Part shown: one piece after another, positions 1-6,119 of the stretch | Position numbering within the stretch: the stretch's first letter is position 1 | Layout of the letters: the number at the start of each line of letters is the position of its first letter | Source: Candidatus Fermentithermobacillaceae bacterium UBA3907 | GTDB lineage: Bacteria > Bacillota > Sulfobacillia > Fermentithermobacillales > Fermentithermobacillaceae | Length of the DNA stretch: 8,685 nucleotides | Reading direction: 5' to 3' | Assembly: GCA_002391545.1 (NCBI GenBank) | Contig: DGFF01000129.1 | Span: 6,455-15,139, forward strand | Position numbers and translations under genes: made by a program | The notes under the pieces: model-generated | Databases searched by the model: none | Told to the model about the DNA's origin: nothing | The model's input: the letters and a program-made list of their open reading frames with translations, nothing else

Positions 1-1239
1 GTTCTTAGGGGGCTCAGAGACGCTGCCCTAGATTGCTTGGCATTTGATGAAGTTACTATCTACCATATGCTCAAAGAATGTCTCTTAAGAGGCAATGAGG
101 TTCTCGAGAAAACTCCAGACCTGCTGCCAGTCCTAAAGGAAGCTGGCGTTGTGGATGCAGGAGGGCAAGGTCTACTGTACATCGTAGAAGGAGCGTTGGA
201 GTGGTACGAAAAAGGTCATGAAGTATTACGCGAAGGCGGGAAAGTTGTAGATCTGCAGTTGGCCGTGCCTGTGGTCCATGAGGAAGAATTAACGAACATT
301 GAATATCCATACGATACTCAGCTGTTAATTCTTGGCGGTGTTGCATCTATCGATCTGCTGAAGCAATTTCTTGAACCCCTGGGCGATTCGCTACTTGTCG
401 TAGGGTCTGGAGATGTGGTGAGAGTTCATATCCATACTGCCGTGCCTGAACAAGTAATTGGCGTTTGCAGGCAATATGGTTCACTCTCAGATGTCACTAT
501 AGATAACATGATTGAACAGTCTAAAACTGCTCTGCGATCTAGAGTTCAAGCAACAGTCCCTGTTACCGTTGAGGCCAAAAAAACCATTAGCGTCGTTTCT
601 GTGGCTATTGGGAGCGGAATTAAGGCCATTATGAAAAGTTTAGGTACCGATTTTGTAATGGATGGCGGAATTACAATGAATCCATCAACTAGCGACGTAG
701 CAGCAGCCGTAAATTCAATGGGAACAGATAAAGTGATTTTCCTTCCTAACAACCCCAATATTTTTCTGGCAGCTAGACAAGCAAAGAGGCTCACAGGTAG
801 AAAGATGTACATTGTTCCTTCCAAAACCATACCACAAGGAATCTCGGCTCTTTTGGCCTTAAACCTCGAAGAGAGCGTGGAGTACAATTTGAAACGAGCA
901 GGTAAGGCCATACGGAGCGTTAAAACAGCAGAAGTAACATTTGCCGCGCGAGATGGCAAGTTTGGTAAACATACGTTTAGGCAAGGGGATATAATCGGCC
1001 TTATCGATGGTAAGGTAGATATAGTAGGGCAAGATCCTGAGGAAGTTCTGAAAGACCTAATGGCGCACATGGTAACCGAATCCGACTCACTCATAACAGT
1101 GTACTATGGGCACGATGTTGATGATGAAACAGCGTCTGTAGTTTATGAGGTGTTAGAAAAGGATTTTGGGTCTGACTGCGATATTGAGGTTCACTTTGGT
1201 GGCCAGCCGCTATATTACTACATAGTGTCGGTGGAATGA
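1..1239 (+). CDS. fakA: Fatty acid kinase subunit FakA (YloV/DAK2 family), 5'-truncated by window edge
   Basis: This is the kinase subunit of the two-part fatty acid kinase. With a fatty-acid-loaded FakB (DegV) protein it makes acyl-phosphate for PlsX/PlsY. The frame is open from base 1, so the TTG at 37 is internal; 412 codons are visible against about 550 in the family. The missing part is the ATP-binding start of the DhaL/DAK2 domain. The visible part begins at the end of that domain (VVDAGGQGLLYIVEG, nt 154-198). A middle domain follows, with GDSLLVVGSGDVVRVHIHT (nt 382-438), and then a DegV-like C-terminal domain with GGITMNPST (nt 664-690) and FLPNNPNIFLAARQA (nt 739-783). One oddity is the usual YPYCTE motif of the middle domain, which reads YPYDTQ here (Asp codon 313-315), while the HIH histidines are kept. 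The TGA stop lies just before recG, so translation is probably coupled. Family assignment is very secure. Confidence 0.93.
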   Translation, partial: VLRGLRDAALDCLAFDEVTIYHMLKECLLRGNEVLEKTPDLLPVLKEAGVVDAGGQGLLYIVEGALEWYEKGHEVLREGGKVVDLQLAVPVVHEEELTNIEYPYDTQLLILGGVASIDLLKQFLEPLGDSLLVVGSGDVVRVHIHTAVPEQVIGVCRQYGSLSDVTIDNMIEQSKTALRSRVQATVPVTVEAKKTISVVSVAIGSGIKAIMKSLGTDFVMDGGITMNPSTSDVAAAVNSMGTDKVIFLPNNPNIFLAARQAKRLTGRKMYIVPSKTIPQGISALLALNLEESVEYNLKRAGKAIRSVKTAEVTFAARDGKFGKHTFRQGDIIGLIDGKVDIVGQDPEEVLKDLMAHMVTESDSLITVYYGHDVDDETASVVYEVLEKDFGSDCDIEVHFGGQPLYYYIVSVE

Positions 1240-1244
1240 TGGGA

Positions 1245-3299
1245 ATGCAACTATCATTGGATCAAGATGTTAGGTATTTAAAAGGCGTAGGGCCTAAGAT
1301 GGCTAAAGAACTGAATTCATTAGGAGTAGAAACAGTTCAAGATTTGCTTGATTATTTTCCCTTTAGGATAGAAGATTTCTCGCAGATAAAAAGGATCCGC
1401 GATTTAAACCCAGGAGATGAAGTAACCATATCTGGAAAAGTCGTCAGCCTTTCTACGATGCCGGGACGTCGGGGTCCGGTTTTACGCGCAGGAGTGTCAG
1501 ACGGCAGCGGAATATGCTACTTAGTATGGTACAATACGCCATATATGGCAAAAACTATTCGTCGAGGTATGCAGATTATTGCATCAGGTAAGGTAGAATG
1601 GCGCCGTCAGAGTTGGGAGATGCCGCATCCTCTTTTGCAGCAATCAGGGGAAAATAATGGAAAAGGTCCTATTCTAGCTGTGTACCACTCAAAGGCAGGG
1701 CTATCTTCATCGGTTATCTCAAGAATAATTTGTGACAATTTAGATCCGTATCTAAATTTAGTAGAGGAATTATTGCCTCCGGACATCATTTCAAGACATG
1801 GACTTATGGGCCAAAGAGAAGCCTATGAAAATATTCATCGTCCCTCTAGTTCGGCAAAGTGGGAAACAGCACGCAGGACGTTTGCTTTTCGGGAGGTGTT
1901 CTTGCAACAGATGGCCCTACTTATGATGAAAAAAGAAAATGAGGCCATCGGCCCTGTACCGGCGTTTACTCGTTTCTCTCTTCCGCAGGTGTTTGTGGAG
2001 TCATTACCTTTTGAACTTACACGAGCGCAGGCTAAAACCATCGAAGACATTAGACAGGATTTATCATCACCAAGACTTATGAATCGGCTGATACAAGGGG
2101 ATGTGGGGAGCGGAAAGACAGTAGTTGCCATCTGGGCGTTGTTGGCAGCGGTTAACAATGGATACCAGGGGGCATTACTGGCTCCAACAGAGATCTTGGC
2201 TCGGCAACATTACGAAACGCTTCAAGAATTAAGCGGTGAGTATGCCAAAGTAGGCTTTCTTTCAGGGAGTCTTGCAGCTTCTGAAAAAGGAGAGGTTCTT
2301 GATCGGGTTGCCGCAGGCTCTATAGATATATTGATTGGTACCCATGCTATGCTAGAACCTTACGTTAAGTGGTCTAATCTTGGATTGATTGTTACTGACG
2401 AGCAACATAGATTTGGAGTTAAGCAAAGGTTGAACTTATCTTATGGGATGCAAATGCCTCACGTGTTAGTTATGAGTGCGACCCCCATACCTAGGTCTTT
2501 AGCACTTACTATTTACGGTGACTTGGACATATCGGTCATAGATGAGTTGCCTCACGGCAGCAGCAAGGTTCAAACTAAGGTGCTAGACTACAGCGACCGC
2601 AAGGATGCTTACGCAGTTTTGCGAGAAGAAGTTCAAAAGGGACATCAGGCGTACGTAGTATGTCCGCAAATAAGCGAGGGAAAATCAGGGCGCAAGTCTG
2701 CAGAATACGTGTTTGAAGAATTAAGCCAGGGTTACCTTCGTGGCATAGAAATAGGCTTGGCACATGGAGGTATGCCTAAGGATCTACTTGCCCAGCAGAT
2801 GCAAGATTTCTCCCAAGGGCTCACCAAAGTTCTCGTAGCGACTACTGTTATTGAGGTAGGCATTGACGTTCCAAACGCTACCTGCATGGTGATAGAAGGC
2901 GCTGAGTCATTTGGCCTTGCTACTTTGCATCAACTTAGGGGACGGATAGGGCGTGGGGGACAACAGGCATTTTGTTTCGTGATCCCATCGTCTGAAGGTA
3001 CCAGTTCCATGGCCAGATTGAAAACTTTCGAAACTGTCTTCGATGGGTTTGAACTAGCAGAGATTGATCTGTTGCAAAGAGGCCCTGGACAGTTTTTCGG
3101 GGTTAGACAGCACGGCATGGGGAACGTAAATGTGCAAGACTTAGGAATAACGGTTGACGTCATAGTTAAAGCGAGAGAAGAAGCCCGCCGTGTTATAGAA
3201 ATAATTGAAGAAGGCAAACCTTCTTTTGAATACGGGGCTTTGGTAAACGAAGTTAGAAGACGGTTTGGAGACTTGGCACAACATGCAAGATCTAGATGA
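1245..3299 (+). CDS. recG: ATP-dependent DNA helicase RecG
   Basis: RecG is a monomeric double-strand DNA translocase that remodels stalled replication forks and branch-migrates Holliday junctions. Counting from ATG 1245 the protein has 684 residues, the normal length. An N-terminal region (about 1-55, with YLKGVGPKMAKELNSLGV) precedes an OB-fold wedge domain (about 60-150). The helicase core shows Walker A GDVGSGKT (285-292), motif II DEQH (385-388) within TDEQHRFGVKQR, motif III SAT (411-413), motif V ATTVIEVGIDVPNAT (about 532-546) and motif VI HQLRGRIGRG (562-571). It ends with the RecG-specific region RGPGQFFGVRQHG (612-624). Three in-frame ATGs (1236, 1239, 1245) lie at the junction with fakA. 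GGTGGA at 1230-1235 is best spaced for 1245, but 1236, overlapping the fakA stop, is possible. No sdaAB/sdaAA genes separate it from fakA as they do in Bacillus subtilis. Confidence 0.97.
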   Translation: MQLSLDQDVRYLKGVGPKMAKELNSLGVETVQDLLDYFPFRIEDFSQIKRIRDLNPGDEVTISGKVVSLSTMPGRRGPVLRAGVSDGSGICYLVWYNTPYMAKTIRRGMQIIASGKVEWRRQSWEMPHPLLQQSGENNGKGPILAVYHSKAGLSSSVISRIICDNLDPYLNLVEELLPPDIISRHGLMGQREAYENIHRPSSSAKWETARRTFAFREVFLQQMALLMMKKENEAIGPVPAFTRFSLPQVFVESLPFELTRAQAKTIEDIRQDLSSPRLMNRLIQGDVGSGKTVVAIWALLAAVNNGYQGALLAPTEILARQHYETLQELSGEYAKVGFLSGSLAASEKGEVLDRVAAGSIDILIGTHAMLEPYVKWSNLGLIVTDEQHRFGVKQRLNLSYGMQMPHVLVMSATPIPRSLALTIYGDLDISVIDELPHGSSKVQTKVLDYSDRKDAYAVLREEVQKGHQAYVVCPQISEGKSGRKSAEYVFEELSQGYLRGIEIGLAHGGMPKDLLAQQMQDFSQGLTKVLVATTVIEVGIDVPNATCMVIEGAESFGLATLHQLRGRIGRGGQQAFCFVIPSSEGTSSMARLKTFETVFDGFELAEIDLLQRGPGQFFGVRQHGMGNVNVQDLGITVDVIVKAREEARRVIEIIEEGKPSFEYGALVNEVRRRFGDLAQHARSR

Positions 3300-3382
3300 T
3301 CAAGTTTATCGGCATTGCGTTAAGTGTTATTATCATAGCATAAGCACCTAGGCCATGCTGAACCACTAGATACAGAGAGAAT

Positions 3383-3388
3383 GGAGGT
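3383..3388 (+). promoter_or_regulatory. Ribosome binding site that sets the coaD start
   Basis: GGAGGT ends 7 nt before the TTG at 3396. The site overlaps the in-frame ATG at 3381 (ATGGAGG), so that ATG has no site of its own. Starting at the TTG gives MLSAVYPGSF, the usual beginning of CoaD. This makes 3396 the better start. Confidence 0.8.
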
Positions 3389-3395
3389 TAATCTA

Positions 3396-3902
3396 TTGTT
3401 ATCTGCAGTTTATCCAGGAAGTTTCGACCCAATTACAAATGGACATCTTGACATTATCAAACGAAGCGCTAAATGTTTCGACAAACTGTATGTTGCTGTA
3501 TTCGATAATCCATCAAAGACGCCTTTGTTTTCTGTGCAAGAACGCTTAGAAATGATAAGTGAGGAATGCAAGGATTTAGATAATGTGGAAGTAGTAGGGG
3601 CTAGCGGGCTTCTAGTTGATTTCGCTCGGAAAAATGGAATAAGTGTATTGGTCAAGGGATTAAGGGCGGTTTCTGATTTTGACTATGAGTTCAAGATGGC
3701 GCTAATGAACAAGAAATTGGATCCTGAAATAGAGACGGTGTTTATGATGACCTCCCTAGATTATCTTTATCTTAGTTCCAGCCTTGTCAAGGAGGTTGCC
3801 GCGTATGGAGGTTGCGTGAAGGATTTAGTACCTCCTAGCGTCGAAGGAAGGTTATTAAGAAAATTGAAGGAAGTAAGCGCGCAAAAAGAAGCTAAACAGT
3901 GA
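3396..3902 (+). CDS. coaD: Phosphopantetheine adenylyltransferase CoaD
   Basis: CoaD transfers AMP from ATP to 4'-phosphopantetheine to give dephospho-CoA, the fourth step of coenzyme A synthesis, in the cytosol. From the TTG at 3396 the protein has 168 residues, close to the usual 160-165; from ATG 3381 it would have 173. The nucleotidyltransferase fold opens with AVYPGSFDPITNGHLDI (4-20), containing the T/HxGH motif as TNGH (14-17). VKGLRAVSDFDYE (87-99) forms the central ATP/phosphopantetheine region; many relatives have Arg where Lys88 stands. The C-terminal nucleotide-binding signature is SSSLVKEVA (127-135), followed by VPPSVEGRL. It sits 96 nt after recG with no rsmD between them, although rsmD precedes coaD in many Bacillota. 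A GGAGG-led coiled-coil gene follows 19 nt later, so the two are probably co-transcribed. Confidence 0.95.
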   Translation: MLSAVYPGSFDPITNGHLDIIKRSAKCFDKLYVAVFDNPSKTPLFSVQERLEMISEECKDLDNVEVVGASGLLVDFARKNGISVLVKGLRAVSDFDYEFKMALMNKKLDPEIETVFMMTSLDYLYLSSSLVKEVAAYGGCVKDLVPPSVEGRLLRKLKEVSAQKEAKQ

Positions 3903-3921
3903 GAACAGGAGGCTATGGGTC

Positions 3922-4461
3922 ATGGATGTACTGATAATGATAGAGAGGCTGGATACATACCTTTCTGAATGCTCTCGGTTGCCTCTGGTAGGAAAGCTCT
4001 TAGTAGATGAAGATGAAGTTTTCGACATGATAGATGAGATAAAAGCTGCAATCCCTCCCGAGCTAGAGCAAGCCAGGTGGCTTCTGAAAGAGAGAGAACG
4101 TATCTTGCAGGAAGCGCGGAAGGAAGCGGACCAAATAATTAGTGATGCAAAAGGTCAAATCGATATACTTGCTTCTGAGTCTATTATCGCAAAAGAGGCG
4201 AGAAAACAAGCAGAGGATCTACTAGAAAGAACCCAAGAAGTAGCTACCGAAATACACGTAGGAGCCAGGGAGTATGCAGACGAGATCATGGAGAGAGTAG
4301 AAAATCTCTTAGCCAATTTGCTTGAAGAAGTGAGACAGAATCGTCAGGAACTTGGCGTGACGGTTACTGATGTTTCCGAGCTAGAAGATCTAGAGGAAGC
4401 CGACGTAAAACTGAGCGTGTCAAGTGAGGATCTGTGGGATTTCGACTCCTTTGAAGAATAA
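3922..4461 (+). CDS. Conserved coiled-coil protein of unknown function (often annotated ATPase or ATP synthase subunit B-like)
   Basis: No function is established to my knowledge. The 179-residue protein has a short N-terminal conserved block, LPLVGKLLVDEDEVFDMID (20-38) followed by EIKAAIPPELEQA, then a long, highly charged Ala/Glu/Lys/Arg-rich helix (about 47-145) with heptad-like spacing. It ends in an acidic tail (about 150-179, finishing DLWDFDSFEE). There is no signal peptide or membrane segment. The helical part resembles F-type ATPase subunit b or DivIVA-like sequences, which is why automatic labels call it an ATPase subunit, but no nucleotide-binding motif is visible. I recall similar proteins beside coaD in Clostridia and Chloroflexi. 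The start is ATG 3922, 9 nt after AGGAGG (3907-3912). A peripheral scaffold or membrane-associated role together with the protease downstream is only an inference. Confidence 0.8.
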   Translation: MDVLIMIERLDTYLSECSRLPLVGKLLVDEDEVFDMIDEIKAAIPPELEQARWLLKERERILQEARKEADQIISDAKGQIDILASESIIAKEARKQAEDLLERTQEVATEIHVGAREYADEIMERVENLLANLLEEVRQNRQELGVTVTDVSELEDLEEADVKLSVSSEDLWDFDSFEE

Positions 4462-4481
4462 GACAGGTTTGACGCAAACGA

Positions 4482-4487
4482 GAGGTG
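4482..4487 (+). promoter_or_regulatory. Ribosome binding site favouring a TTG start for the YlbL-like protease
   Basis: GAGGTG ends 9 nt before the TTG at 4497. Its last three bases are the in-frame GTG at 4485, the alternative start, which itself has no good upstream site. The two choices differ by only four residues. Confidence 0.6.
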
Positions 4488-4496
4488 CTTTCCGTA

Positions 4497-5228
4497 TTGT
4501 TTAGGGAGCAAAAGGATGACAGGCTAAAAAGGATATGTAGAATAGGCATTGTTGCGATTGTGATATTGAGCCTTAAGTTTGTGCCGTCCGGATATTTTGC
4601 AGTGTATCCAGGACCTGTAACAAATCTTGCCTCAATGGTGGATGTAAGTGAACATCCGCCAGGCGACTCTTCCTTCTATATGGTGTATGTAATGGCTAAA
4701 GATGCTAGCGTTTTGGATTGTATTGTCGCCGCTTTCAGCAGAACAATTGCCCTGTGGCCAAAGGAGCAGGTGCTCGGTGGGATGACCCCTGAGGAATATA
4801 AGAACAAGAATGTTGACTTAATGGCTGAAAGCCAACAAATTGCCGCAAGTACGGCTTTAAGAGCTCAGAACATAGATGTGTCTGAGCAGGGAACTTTTCC
4901 CGTTAGCGTCTCAATTCATGCTGGTGAGATCCAAGGCCCATCTGCGGGGTTAGCTTTTGCCTTAGAGATTTTTAACCGAACAGGCGTAGATTTGCTACAA
5001 GGGAGAAGAATTGCGTGCACCGGGGTATTGCTGGCCGACGGAAGTATACAAGGAGTAGGGGGAGTAGCTCAAAAGACGATAGCTTGCGAAAAAGAAGGTA
5101 TAGACATTTTCGTAGTCCCCAAGGTAAACTATGACGAAGCATTGAGATTTGCTCGTAGCGTACAAATAATAGGTGTAAGCACTTTCGAGGAAGCAGTTCG
5201 CGCTTTGGTCCAAGACACAGTTCCTTGA
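4497..5228 (+). CDS. ylbL: Membrane-anchored Lon-like serine protease, YlbL family, without PDZ domain
   Basis: YlbL-type proteins are single-pass membrane proteins whose Lon-like (S16) protease domain faces outward. This one has 243 residues from the TTG at 4497 (247 from GTG 4485), against about 340 for Bacillus subtilis YlbL. It has one membrane segment (about 13-33), then the family motif YPGPVTNL (37-44) and an extracytoplasmic region with MTPEEYKNKN (96-105). The protease domain follows, with HAGEIQGPSAGL (141-152), catalytic Ser149, and GVGGVAQKTIA (186-196), catalytic Lys193. The 44-residue Ser-Lys spacing is right for a Lon dyad. About 90 residues that form the PDZ domain in relatives are absent: ALRAQNIDV (120-128) runs almost directly into the protease domain. 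The frame is intact, so this looks like a real domain loss and not decay. The stop codon lies inside the -35 box of the next promoter. Confidence 0.85.
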   Translation: MFREQKDDRLKRICRIGIVAIVILSLKFVPSGYFAVYPGPVTNLASMVDVSEHPPGDSSFYMVYVMAKDASVLDCIVAAFSRTIALWPKEQVLGGMTPEEYKNKNVDLMAESQQIAASTALRAQNIDVSEQGTFPVSVSIHAGEIQGPSAGLAFALEIFNRTGVDLLQGRRIACTGVLLADGSIQGVGGVAQKTIACEKEGIDIFVVPKVNYDEALRFARSVQIIGVSTFEEAVRALVQDTVP

Positions 5229-5254
5229 CACAAGGTGGCACCTGCCTATATAAT
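5225..5254 (+). promoter_or_regulatory. Consensus sigma-A promoter of the yceD-rpmF unit
   Basis: A perfect -35 TTGACA (5225-5230) and perfect -10 TATAAT (5249-5254) are separated by 18 nt. The ylbL stop TGA (5226-5228) lies inside the -35 box. Transcription should start near 5261, giving a leader of only about 24 nt before the TTG at 5285. The spacer holds an 11-bp palindrome, AGGTG-G-CACCT (5233-5243), a possible operator. Confidence 0.8.
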
Positions 5255-5268
5255 CCGGTGTGTCAAAT

Positions 5269-5274
5269 GGAGGG
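5269..5274 (+). promoter_or_regulatory. Ribosome binding site that sets the yceD start
   Basis: GGAGGG ends 10 nt before the TTG at 5285. It overlaps an in-frame ATG at 5267 (ATGGAGG), the same arrangement as at coaD. The far upstream TTG at 5225 is excluded because it is the -35 box of the promoter and lies before the predicted transcription start. Confidence 0.7.
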
Positions 5275-5284
5275 TAAGACTATT

Positions 5285-5824
5285 TTGAAAGTTGACATTT
5301 CAAGCATAATCAAAGATATAGGGTCGAGTTTAGCCTTTAAGGAAACAGGTTCTTCAGACATTTTCATGCAAGGCGATGACAAAGTGCCCTTGGCTGTGCC
5401 CATTGTAGTAGAGGGAGTTGCAACTTGCACTAGCGATGGTATCTACATTCAAGCCAATATTAAGGGCGTTGCGCATCTTACTTGTTCAAGGTGTCTTAGG
5501 GAATATGATCAAGAGTTCGAACTGTCGTGTGAAGGTAGATTCCAAAAGCGTTTCACATCGCCTGTGTCTTCTGAAGAAGGGGATTTTGTAGAGAACTTTG
5601 CCTTAGAAGGCGACTTTTGTGTTCTAGATGATATGATAAAACACGAACTTATACTGAGTTTACCCATGAAGCCTTTGTGCAGTCCTGATTGCAAAGGTTT
5701 AGAAGAACACGAAGAATATGAAGTAGAAGATGAACCTACAGCCTTCGGTAGAAAATTGCTGGAAGCGATAGAAGAAGGGAGCAAGACTAATGGCAGTACC
5801 AAAAAGAAGGACCTCGGCATCTAA
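5285..5824 (+). CDS. yceD: YceD/DUF177 family protein (large ribosomal subunit RNA accumulation protein)
   Basis: YceD proteins are linked to 23S rRNA accumulation and are almost always encoded just before rpmF; YlbN is the Bacillus subtilis counterpart. The 179-residue protein from TTG 5285 starts MKVDISSIIKDIGSSLAF, as expected. The family core is LTCSRCLREYDQEFE (66-79) with a CxxC pair (Cys67, Cys70), followed by ELILSLPMKPLCSPDCKGL (121-139) with Cys132 and Cys136. Many clostridial members continue with a further CPxCG after CKGL. Here that is replaced by an acidic run (EEHEEYEVEDE), leaving one possible four-cysteine site. The last 11 residues are encoded in the 35 nt shared with rpmF. 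ATG 5267 is an alternative start, but it would lie about 6 nt from the predicted transcript end. The gene probably starts its own transcript from the promoter at 5225-5254. Confidence 0.88.
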   Translation: MKVDISSIIKDIGSSLAFKETGSSDIFMQGDDKVPLAVPIVVEGVATCTSDGIYIQANIKGVAHLTCSRCLREYDQEFELSCEGRFQKRFTSPVSSEEGDFVENFALEGDFCVLDDMIKHELILSLPMKPLCSPDCKGLEEHEEYEVEDEPTAFGRKLLEAIEEGSKTNGSTKKKDLGI

Positions 5825-5981
5825 GAGGGACAAGAGAAGAGCTTCTGCGTGGAAAAATAGGTTGGCATCGCCACAGCTAGTAGAATGTCCCAGGTGCCAT
5901 TCGTTAATATTGCCTCACAAGGTTTGTCCAGATTGCGGGTATTACAAGGGGCGGCAAGTAATGAAAGTGAAAGCTAAGTAG
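5790..5981 (+). CDS. rpmF: Large ribosomal subunit protein bL32
   Basis: bL32 is a small protein of the 50S subunit. The 63 residues begin with the hallmark MAVPKRRTSASKRDKRRA and carry a zinc-ribbon with all four cysteines (Cys33, Cys36, Cys46, Cys49 in CPRCH and CPDCG). This is therefore the zinc-binding (C+) form and not the cysteine-free paralogue used under zinc limitation. ATG 5790 lies 8 nt after AAGGGAG (5775-5781). The gene overlaps the yceD end by 35 nt in another frame, which suggests translational coupling. A rho-independent terminator follows 55 nt after the stop, so rpmF is the last gene of its transcript. Confidence 0.97.
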   Translation: MAVPKRRTSASKRDKRRASAWKNRLASPQLVECPRCHSLILPHKVCPDCGYYKGRQVMKVKAK

Positions 5982-6036
5982 CCTGAATCCAAATTGGATC
6001 TGCGGATACTTAGGCCAGTATACGTGGGATAAATAG

Positions 6037-6063
6037 AAAACTCCGAAATTGTCGGGGTTTTTT
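6037..6063 (+). terminator. Rho-independent terminator after rpmF
   Basis: A hairpin with arms AAAACTCCGA (6037-6046) and TCGGGGTTTT (6052-6061), including one G-T pair, and a 5-nt loop runs into TTTTTT (6058-6063). It separates the yceD-rpmF unit from the fapR promoter. Confidence 0.88.
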
Positions 6064-6088
6064 ATTTCATAATTTGCTTCAAGCGTAC

Positions 6089-6119
6089 TTGACAGTATTT
6101 GTATAGTAGGTGTTAATAT
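6089..6119 (+). promoter_or_regulatory. Promoter of the fapR-plsX-fabH operon
   Basis: A perfect -35 TTGACA (6089-6094) precedes TG-T-TAATAT, an extended -10 with TG at 6111-6112 and hexamer 6114-6119. The spacer is 19 nt, longer than ideal, and the TG may compensate. Transcription would start near 6126, inside the operator palindromes. TATAGT at 6102-6107 is a weaker alternative -10 with only a poor -35. Confidence 0.6.

Noticed and set aside
37..39. TTG at 37 as the start of the first gene
   Set aside because: The frame is open upstream to base 1, and the family's N-terminal DhaL domain must precede this point, so the gene is truncated by the window and does not start here.
546..1094. Long minus-strand reading frame of 182 codons within fakA
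   Set aside because: It is a shadow of the strongly conserved + strand gene, with no ribosome binding site and no recognisable domain.
3300..3351. Hairpin-like GTG-TTAT / ATAA-GCAC after recG as a terminator, and a second short frame from ATG 3283
   Set aside because: The stem has a bulge and no T-run follows, so termination is unlikely. The alternative 22-residue frame overlaps recG, has no ribosome binding site and no recognisable motif.
3340..3356. CACCTAG upstream of coaD as another FapR-type half-site
   Set aside because: Only one short half is present, with no inverted partner and no promoter next to it.
3441..3470. TTGACA inside coaD followed by TAAATG
   Set aside because: The -10 is weak and lies deep in a coding region with no gene start nearby; chance match.
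4469..4500. TTGACG (4469-4474) with TATTGT (4495-4500) as a promoter before the YlbL-like gene
   Set aside because: The spacer is 20 nt and the -10 matches only 4 of 6, so read-through from upstream explains expression better.
5291..5320. TTGACA inside the start of yceD as a second promoter
   Set aside because: No acceptable -10 occurs at 16-18 nt, and the perfect promoter at 5225-5254 already serves the gene.
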